Virus record (IMG/VR): IMGVR_UViG_3300009187_000937
Span: 1 to 20,704 of that record
Source: a virus
DNA: 20,704 bases
Strand: one strand, 5' to 3'
Shown here piece by piece: positions 15,507 to 20,704 of this stretch. Below the pieces are notes generated by a model, which worked only from the letters and a program-made list of their open reading frames with translations, was not told the DNA's origin and did not search any database. Every line of letters begins with the position of its first letter. Positions within the stretch are counted from its first letter, which is position 1. The position numbers and the translations under genes are program-made.

Positions 15507-16576
15507 TTTATTATCTTTCTTTTTGAACCTTTTCTTTTAACATCTAGTGTGCAGCAATGAGTTCCACCTTCCCAATATACTTCGTGACGTTGTGGCACCA
15601 CATGACAATTGATGTTGAAAGTCTTTAAATATTGAAATAGTTCAGGTAAATGTTTGCCAAACAATATGTTTTTTGAATCTAAAATTAATACGTTTAAATC
15701 AAAACAAACTTCTTGTGTGTATCCTCGCCAATTAGCCAGATATTGCTCCAACCAAGCATTGGAATATCTGCCATCTGTGGCAGTGTAGTCTTTGATATAG
15801 TTGTCTATCACAACTTTGCCAACGTAGTTTTTAACATCTATTAATTTTTTATTTCTTAATGCCAAAGGCACCCATTCTATGCCAGCATGTATTACTGTGT
15901 CATCGTCTATTAATAAAAATCCATGATCAATATGTCCGTAGTTTTTAAACACAGTATCACCAGTGTTTTCAATCAGTGTATAATCCTTACAATTACGTTT
16001 GAACCATTCCAAACCAAAGCTAGAACCAGGACCTCTACTGTTATACAGCAAAGAATCTCCTGCTTTGAATATGGCAGCTGTGTGCCATAGCAATTGATCT
16101 GATAATTTTTCTTGATAGATAGAGTCAGATATGTACCAATTTTCATCTATCTGAGTGTTGATTAGTTTGGGCAGAGGCTGTGAAATCCAATTGTATCCTT
16201 CTTTGAATAATTCATTAAAAATTTTCACATAACTCAACGAATCAAAATATCTATCTGTGTAGCTGGTGTAAGTTTGTATAATTTGTCTATCCAAAATCAG
16301 ATATTGATCTCTAGGTACCATGGGGCACATGGGAAAATTCACTTTAAAATTAGGCATCTCTATAGATTTTGTGTATTTTAGTACTTCTGGTCTATGCACT
16401 TTGATGTTAGAGTTTTTTATAAAATCTGCAAGATTGTTAAGGTCTTGTTTGGTTTCTTCCAGTATTCTGTTGAAACTTGATATGCTTTCTTTGGGTAAAA
16501 AATGATCCATATCTCCAGGAGCATAACAATCTCCCACAATTACTTCTTGTAATGGATCAAATTCTGTGTGTATCAT
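15503..16576 (-). CDS. Glycine amidinotransferase-like enzyme
   Basis: This 357-residue protein belongs to the guanidino-group-modifying superfamily. FDPLQEVIVGD at the N-terminus, CPMVPRDQYLI at 84-94, GHIDHGF at 214-220 (H215, D217) and GGTHCCTLDVKRKG at 337-350 (C341) match the order of L-arginine:glycine amidinotransferase. In that enzyme the catalytic cysteine lies in a GG-HC-T-DVRRRG motif and the histidine in H-x-D. The expected reaction moves the amidino group of arginine to an amine through a thiouronium intermediate on C341. The acceptor here need not be glycine. It is last in the minus operon after the aminotransferase and the P4H-like oxygenase, which could supply or further oxidise the amine. 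It overlaps the upstream gene by ATGA. Confidence 0.85.
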   Translation of the reverse strand: MIHTEFDPLQEVIVGDCYAPGDMDHFLPKESISSFNRILEETKQDLNNLADFIKNSNIKVHRPEVLKYTKSIEMPNFKVNFPMCPMVPRDQYLILDRQIIQTYTSYTDRYFDSLSYVKIFNELFKEGYNWISQPLPKLINTQIDENWYISDSIYQEKLSDQLLWHTAAIFKAGDSLLYNSRGPGSSFGLEWFKRNCKDYTLIENTGDTVFKNYGHIDHGFLLIDDDTVIHAGIEWVPLALRNKKLIDVKNYVGKVVIDNYIKDYTATDGRYSNAWLEQYLANWRGYTQEVCFDLNVLILDSKNILFGKHLPELFQYLKTFNINCHVVPQRHEVYWEGGTHCCTLDVKRKGSKRKIIN

Positions 16577-17127
16577 ATTAAGTATTTGTGATTAATAAAC
16601 ATCTGTAAAGAATATCGAATCACTTCTTGGTTGGTTATTGCTGTAACTGCGTGATCAAGATCTTTGGAATTAATTATAACTCTATTACCTATGGGTTCAA
16701 CAAACTTGCCCTGTGTATCATTTTTATTTTCTTTGTAAACAAATAATCCTCCGTCATTTGTTTGCCAAACATCATTTAAGAAAATTGTTATGCCTATGTA
16801 ATCCAATTCATCTTTTTCAGCATACAATCCATCCAAATGCCATCTAGCATTGTAGGGAGCTCTATTGACATGATAGCGTAGCATACTGTCGTTATCATCC
16901 ATCACTTCAGCAGACAACAACTTATTTGCCACTAAATTTTTTAATACAATAATTTTAGCAGGACCATTTAAAAAATAATAATTGCTATTTTCTAATCCTA
17001 CATGATCTTTTTCTGTGCTCAGGTCGGATTTTTTAATAGCACTGATTTCGTTAGCTATTTCGTTTTGAATGGCTTTTTTTAGTTCTGATAGCGTTGCAGA
17101 GTCAAAAAAATTATCAATTATTTTCAT
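16573..17127 (-). CDS. 2-oxoglutarate/Fe(II) oxygenase, prolyl-4-hydroxylase-like
   Basis: The 184-residue protein fits the P4H-like 2OG-Fe(II) family closely. MKIIDNFFD opens the fold; NARWHLDGLY gives H97 and D99; IGITIFLND and DGGLFVYKE are the usual strands after it. PIGNRVIINSKDLDHAV gives H159, and R171 in VIRYSLQMF binds 2-oxoglutarate. It should hydroxylate an amino-acid-type carbon in the cytoplasm, using O2 and 2-oxoglutarate. It overlaps the aminotransferase stop by 14 nt and the amidinotransferase start by ATGA. The order aminotransferase, hydroxylase, amidinotransferase suggests that a hydroxylated guanidino or amino compound is made, which is inference. All four cofactor residues are present, so it is probably active. 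Confidence 0.85.
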   Translation of the reverse strand: MKIIDNFFDSATLSELKKAIQNEIANEISAIKKSDLSTEKDHVGLENSNYYFLNGPAKIIVLKNLVANKLLSAEVMDDNDSMLRYHVNRAPYNARWHLDGLYAEKDELDYIGITIFLNDVWQTNDGGLFVYKENKNDTQGKFVEPIGNRVIINSKDLDHAVTAITNQEVIRYSLQMFINHKYLI

Positions 17128-18229
17128 ATGATTCTAAATTTTGTTTAAGCACAGTAAAATATTCTTCAGTAGCATTCAAAGGCACAATATATAAATTTTT
17201 ATAATTGCCTTTGCGTATCATATAGAGGCAACCAAAACGATTCAGTATTTCAAAACCTGTGCTTTGAATAGTTTTAACAGCAGTGTTTTGAATTGTTTGA
17301 TGGTTGTTCAATACCTGTTCTTTTTCCAGTATGTCCATATATTTTAAAGCACTGTTGATGCCTGACAGAGAAAAATTATAGGTGTATCCATGATCCCAAT
17401 CAAAGTTTGTGGGCAGTGTTTGATGTATTTTTTCATTGTACATGGTAATGCTCAAAGGAAAATATCCACCTGTGATGGCTTTGCCCATGGTGCAGATATC
17501 AGGTTGTATGGGCAAGTGTTTCCACCCAAAATAATTACCTGTTTTGCCTCCCCCTATAAAAATATCATCCATAATGATCAACACATCAAATGTTTGTTGA
17601 ACATGTTTTAATTTTTGCCAAAACTCATTTGAGTTTGGAGTCATGTCCCCACCGTATGAACATGGTTCTACTATCACACTCATCACTTTGGTCCAATCCA
17701 CTTGATCTATTTCAAAATCTCTGGCAAGTCTTGTTGCACCATGATACCTATCCATGTTGTACATGGGATTGATCATCAGTAGATCTCCAAGATTATTGTT
17801 AAGGAAAGTGCTGCCGTGATAACTGCCCTCAAAACTTATCACTTGTTTTTTGTTATTGTTTTTCTTCACATGATGATAGGCAGAAGATAACTTTATTGCT
17901 CCTTCGTTGGCATCACTGCCTGACAATGCGAAGAAGCTTCTATATCCGCCACTCATCTTAAACAATTTATTGCTGAGTTCATAACTTGCATGGTTTAATT
18001 TTAAATCTTCAGCATGCACAATAGATTCTGCTATTTCTGGTTTGATATTTTTCATAGCATCACACACATATTGAATGATATCTGTTCTATCGAATCCCAA
18101 AGTAAAGCAACTATAATGCAACAAAGGATCAACCTTTTTAACGCCATTCATAACAGTACCAAATTGCCAATGTTTGTCTGCTGGATGTGTGGGCTGCTGT
18201 CTGCCAGGTATAAGTCCTTTGAGAGTCAT
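17114..18229 (-). CDS. Class III PLP-dependent aminotransferase
   Basis: In this 371-residue enzyme SGSDANEGAIKL (103-114) and SYHGST (136-141) are the PLP-phosphate and cofactor-stacking motifs of class III (omega) aminotransferases. IIMDDIFIGGGKTG supplies D221, which contacts the pyridine nitrogen, and MGKAITGGYFPLS places the Schiff-base lysine at K250. These motifs match glutamate-1-semialdehyde aminomutase and related omega-transaminases. It is about 50-60 residues shorter than usual, mainly at the C-terminus. It would convert an aldehyde or ketone to an amine, or the reverse; glutamate semialdehyde mutase activity seems less likely given the neighbours. An 8-nt gap separates it from the upstream gene, the only plain intergenic gap in this operon. 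Confidence 0.88.
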   Translation of the reverse strand: MTLKGLIPGRQQPTHPADKHWQFGTVMNGVKKVDPLLHYSCFTLGFDRTDIIQYVCDAMKNIKPEIAESIVHAEDLKLNHASYELSNKLFKMSGGYRSFFALSGSDANEGAIKLSSAYHHVKKNNNKKQVISFEGSYHGSTFLNNNLGDLLMINPMYNMDRYHGATRLARDFEIDQVDWTKVMSVIVEPCSYGGDMTPNSNEFWQKLKHVQQTFDVLIIMDDIFIGGGKTGNYFGWKHLPIQPDICTMGKAITGGYFPLSITMYNEKIHQTLPTNFDWDHGYTYNFSLSGINSALKYMDILEKEQVLNNHQTIQNTAVKTIQSTGFEILNRFGCLYMIRKGNYKNLYIVPLNATEEYFTVLKQNLESYENN

Positions 18230-18237
18230 AGCAATAA

Positions 18238-18774
18238 TTATAGTATTTCAAATTGTAATTGATCGTATGTGATGGCTGAAGTGTTATCAAAAACTTTTTT
18301 GGTTTCCACGCTGAAACAACAGTATCCGTTGGCATCTATGAGATCCTTAAAATTTATGTTTTGATGTTGTCCTTGATGATATTCCTTGCCCACTGAGTGA
18401 GTGTATTGATTACACTTCACTGTGATACGATAGTCATCTGACACATGTTCACTGCCTTGCACACTGTTGAGTCTGATCAACTGCACATGACTTTGATACA
18501 GATAATTTATTGGTTTAAGACTCCATATAATTTTGGCCTGCTCTTCCACTGAGTGAAATTTAATATCATAATTGAATTCAAAAACGTTGATATTATCGAA
18601 CACAATGGATTTTTCTAATATTATAGGAAGATTCTCCTCTGCATCATCAATGTTGGCAAATATTTTTTGTGCGTTGTGATACACATTCAACTTGTTGATA
18701 TAATTGTCATGTTGACGAGACATGTATTTTTTATTAAATTCTTTGGGGCAGGTAATACGCACTGTTCTATTCAT
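18238..18774 (-). CDS. Unknown protein, probably beta-rich
   Basis: The product is 178 residues from ATG 18774, chosen because it overlaps the upstream stop as ATGAATAG; an earlier in-frame ATG at 18810 would lie deeper in the neighbour gene. The sequence is rich in N, H, Y and Q with alternating strands (INVFEFNYDIKFHS, SHVQLIRLN, YRITVKCN), suggesting a beta-sandwich, and ends YDQLQFEIL. A GYCCFSVETKK stretch has a CC pair. I see no catalytic motif, signal peptide or membrane helix. It lies between an oxygenase pair and the aminotransferase, so it may be a partner or substrate protein; the position is similar to the unknown gene at 14374, but I could not align the two. Confidence 0.7.
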   Translation of the reverse strand: MNRTVRITCPKEFNKKYMSRQHDNYINKLNVYHNAQKIFANIDDAEENLPIILEKSIVFDNINVFEFNYDIKFHSVEEQAKIIWSLKPINYLYQSHVQLIRLNSVQGSEHVSDDYRITVKCNQYTHSVGKEYHQGQHQNINFKDLIDANGYCCFSVETKKVFDNTSAITYDQLQFEIL

Positions 18775-19384
18775 GAATATAATCTTTGAATATTTGCACA
18801 GCTTCTTCAAATTGTAGATGTGTGTTATCTAATTTTAACAGAGTAAAACACAGTGTCCAACGATCTTCAGTCATGTTGGGATTGAATGTGCTGTGCAGTT
18901 GTCCTATGTTCATCAAACTGGGTCTATTGATCACTTGCTCATGCACCAAATCACAATCTTCTTCACGTGCTGAGTAAGCATCTGTGACCACTATATCGGG
19001 CACCACACCCGCAATTAATATATGACTATTGTCTGGTTTGACCGGTTTTAAATATTCAGGTTGTTTCACATGCCACCATCTGGTCACACTGTTGTCTGGT
19101 CCCCAGGTAAAATTAATTTTTACAGCATTGCTTATGGTAGAGGTATCATTGTGCAGAGGTATCTTTCCACCATTTGTGGGAGTATAAAATCCTTCAATAA
19201 GATTGGATACTTTTAAATCGAAGGACTCGATCCATTTGATCACACTTTGGTCAATTGATTCTGGCAAAACATATATCATATTAGGATGATCATAACTTTT
19301 ATTAAAACATCTTGGTTTTAAATATTCAAATGGTAATTTTAAGTATCTGTGATAATAATTTTGATCAGACATAGTTTTATTCAT
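18767..19384 (-). CDS. 2-oxoglutarate/Fe(II) oxygenase-like protein (tandem pair, second)
   Basis: In this 205-residue protein IPLHNDTSTISNAVKINFTWGP gives H78 and D80, GQLHSTFN gives H164, and EDRWTLCFTL gives R175, an HxD...H...R set. It is a clear paralogue of the gene directly upstream: WGPDNS-TRWW, R-HSTFN or Q-HSTFN, EDRW, LQF-EA--IFKD-IHE are shared. The family resembles jelly-roll oxygenases, but I cannot assign it further. The conserved WGPDNS-TRWW block between the two metal-site halves is distinctive and could contact substrate. Start and stop both overlap their neighbours by 8 nt (ATGAATAA, ATGAATAG). Differences between the two copies in the insert after TRWW suggest different substrates or steps. 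Confidence 0.65.
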   Translation of the reverse strand: MNKTMSDQNYYHRYLKLPFEYLKPRCFNKSYDHPNMIYVLPESIDQSVIKWIESFDLKVSNLIEGFYTPTNGGKIPLHNDTSTISNAVKINFTWGPDNSVTRWWHVKQPEYLKPVKPDNSHILIAGVVPDIVVTDAYSAREEDCDLVHEQVINRPSLMNIGQLHSTFNPNMTEDRWTLCFTLLKLDNTHLQFEEAVQIFKDYIHE

Positions 19385-20000
19385 GTATTATGTCTTTAAA
19401 AATTTCTAATGCTTCAAAAAATTGTAATCTTTTATTATTTTTCATTAATGTAAGAGTAAGACCCCATCGATCTTCACTGCCATTATTAAATGTACTATGC
19501 AATCTGCCTGCGTTAATTATGCTTGGTTTAGATAAAACTTTTTCATACAATAAATTACAATCTTTTTCTTCATAACACAGTGCTCTGTCCGCATCATCAA
19601 ATTCATAAACATACGTGTCAGGATTGAAAATTTCAGCATGCGGGCCTCCTTGATCTGGTCGCATCTTTGAAGAAACTGCATCAATTTTAGGCTCCCACCA
19701 TCTAGTGAAACTGTTGTCTGGCCCCCAAATAAAAAGTAATTTGGTCATGTCCGACAATGTATCTGTATCGCTGTGTATGCCAATAGATCCATTATTAGGT
19801 GCAGTGTAAGTTCCTTCAAAAAATTGAGATGTGGAAATATTAAAACTATCCAACCATTCAAGGATTCTTTTATCAACATGCTGTTTAGCTATTTCAAAAG
19901 TCATACCACCACTTGACCAGTTAGGCACTTTTAATGTATCAAAAATTTTTGGTCTATCTATGGTAAAAGGTAGATTTATAAAACGATGAAAGTTATTCAT
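19377..20000 (-). CDS. 2-oxoglutarate/Fe(II) oxygenase-like protein (tandem pair, first)
   Basis: The 207-residue paralogue of the following gene has GIHSDTDTLSD with H76 and D78, GRLHSTFN with H168 and EDRWGLTLTL with R178, so the presumed iron and 2-oxoglutarate residues are kept. WGPDNSFTRWW at 92-102 is the shared central block, and the tail FEALEIFKDIIHE matches the other copy almost exactly. The insert after TRWW differs (KMRPDQGGPHAEIFNPDTYVY), which may reflect substrate choice. ATG at 20000 lies one base after the preceding stop (TAATATG), and the stop overlaps the next start by 8 nt. Fold and metal site are inferred from spacing; another cupin activity cannot be excluded. Confidence 0.65.
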   Translation of the reverse strand: MNNFHRFINLPFTIDRPKIFDTLKVPNWSSGGMTFEIAKQHVDKRILEWLDSFNISTSQFFEGTYTAPNNGSIGIHSDTDTLSDMTKLLFIWGPDNSFTRWWEPKIDAVSSKMRPDQGGPHAEIFNPDTYVYEFDDADRALCYEEKDCNLLYEKVLSKPSIINAGRLHSTFNNGSEDRWGLTLTLMKNNKRLQFFEALEIFKDIIHE

Positions 20001-20001
20001 A

Positions 20002-20704
20002 TTAATAATTTTTTAAATGATCGATGCCTAATTTTTTTCTAAATGCATCGGTGAACACACAGTCAATTCTCAATCCATACTCTTGTTCACGATTAATTTC
20101 TCCACCATGCCAGTCTTGATCGTTCCAGAAAGCTGCATTGGCATTGATGTAGGTTTTGTTTTTTGTTTCAGGATCCCAAATATAAAATCCTCTTTTGGTG
20201 TTATAACGTATGTGTATGAACTCATTGCGATGATCACTGTATCCTTGTTGATCACCCAGTTTGCCATCTAGATCTCTGTGTTCAAATGGTTGTCCATCAT
20301 GTTCACAGTGAAAAAATATCACTCTGCCTATTTGACTGATAATGTTTTGATCCACAAGATTTTTAACCCATGTGACCAATCCAGGAAAATGTTTGCTTTC
20401 CTCTGTGAGATGTCTTTCAGAATTTCTATTATCCCAATCGCCTTCATTCCATAAAAAATAATAGATGTATGGATCTTTGGCACCCAACACTGCTTTGAGG
20501 TAGCGTGTGAATTGATTTCTTGTGCGGTAATCTTTGATATTGGCATACAAATCATCACCGTTTTTTCTAATAGGATGATCTATGGGCAGTGCAAGATATT
20601 CTTTCACAGCCTGATAAATTGGTTTCCAATTCAATTGATAACTCATGTCTTGTAGATTAAATCCTGGTGACATCCATGTGCCTTCTTTGGCATATTCTCT
20701 AGCC
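20002..20704 (-). CDS. 2-oxoglutarate/Fe(II) oxygenase-like protein, 5' end cut by window edge
   Basis: The frame stays open to the window edge (residues AREYAKEGTW precede the first ATG at 20673), so the real start probably lies outside; ATG 20673 and ATG 20646 are internal candidates. Counted from ATG 20673, FEHRDLDG gives H132 and D134, DQDWHGGEIN gives H189 and YGLRIDCVF gives R202. The order TEESKHFPGLV-W-K, HRD, DWHGG is shared with the plus-strand gene at 13622, so the two are paralogues. Its extra SDHRNEFIHIRYN segment follows the metal site. It is first of the visible genes in the minus operon that ends with the amidinotransferase. Likely a hydroxylase acting on an amino-acid- or sugar-like group; the substrate is unknown. 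Confidence 0.65.
   Translation of the reverse strand, partial: AREYAKEGTWMSPGFNLQDMSYQLNWKPIYQAVKEYLALPIDHPIRKNGDDLYANIKDYRTRNQFTRYLKAVLGAKDPYIYYFLWNEGDWDNRNSERHLTEESKHFPGLVTWVKNLVDQNIISQIGRVIFFHCEHDGQPFEHRDLDGKLGDQQGYSDHRNEFIHIRYNTKRGFYIWDPETKNKTYINANAAFWNDQDWHGGEINREQEYGLRIDCVFTDAFRKKLGIDHLKNY

Noticed and set aside
15490-15545. Rho-independent terminator at the second convergent junction
   Set aside because: The region is T-rich on the plus strand but I could not find a GC-rich stem before the T stretch.
18237-18242. Exact TATAAT on the minus strand just before the aminotransferase gene
   Set aside because: It coincides with the last codons and stop of the upstream gene, has no -35 hexamer that I can find, and would start transcription at the ATG; probably chance in AT-rich DNA.
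1-20704. Ribosomally made peptide cluster with a small precursor gene
   Set aside because: Radical-SAM and SPASM genes suggested it, but there is no gap large enough for a short precursor gene and no leader-core type small frame with a ribosome site was found.
1-20704. tRNA, CRISPR array, insertion sequence or attachment site
   Set aside because: No cloverleaf-like segment, evenly spaced repeat, transposase or terminal inverted repeat was seen; the window is coding nearly throughout.

Overview
The window is an AT-rich, gene-dense stretch of about 20.7 kb. It carries 26 protein genes packed almost without gaps and no RNA gene, transposase, CRISPR array or housekeeping gene. Gene overlaps of 4 and 8 nt, Shine-Dalgarno motifs before many starts and normal use of all three stop codons point to a bacterial or phage genome. 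The mix of iron-sulfur radical-SAM enzymes, HxD...H oxygenases, sugar-transferase-like proteins and an SGNH hydrolase, together with a T4-late-type promoter-like element, resembles the accessory region of a large marine tailed phage. No capsid, tail or replication gene is present, so the phage origin is inference; a genomic island of an AT-rich marine bacterium is the alternative.

Layout by strand block. Block 1 (1-8485, plus): a partial unknown protein, two tandem glycosyltransferase-like paralogues (VDGD motif), radical-SAM proteins at 2128, 3122, 4702, 5963 and 6855, a SAM methyltransferase between the second and third of these, and an SGNH/GDSL-type hydrolase last. Block 2 (8451-11717, minus; read right to left): a radical-SAM protein, a QueC-like PP-loop ATPase and a radical-SAM protein with an N-terminal twitch-type cysteine domain. 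Block 3 (11780-15506, plus): an aspartyl/asparaginyl-hydroxylase-like oxygenase, a kinase-like protein, two more oxygenase-like proteins, an unknown protein and a short-chain dehydrogenase-like protein. Block 4 (15503-20704, minus; read right to left): three oxygenase-like proteins (the first cut by the window edge), an unknown protein, a class III PLP aminotransferase, a prolyl-4-hydroxylase-like oxygenase and a glycine-amidinotransferase-like enzyme.

Blocks 1/2 and 3/4 converge with overlapping 3' ends (35 and 4 nt). Blocks 2 and 3 diverge from one 62-nt gap, the only obvious place in the window for promoters; it contains an inverted pair of ACGATAARTAC elements.

Taken together, the window encodes seven radical-SAM proteins and seven HxD...H oxygenase-like proteins, plus transferases for methyl, amidino, amino and possibly glycosyl groups. 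This looks like a biosynthetic or modification cluster that builds or decorates an unknown molecule (small metabolite, surface glycan, peptide or base). Several families occur as diverged paralogues, which suggests successive similar reactions on one scaffold. The product cannot be read from the sequence, and no precursor-peptide gene was found.
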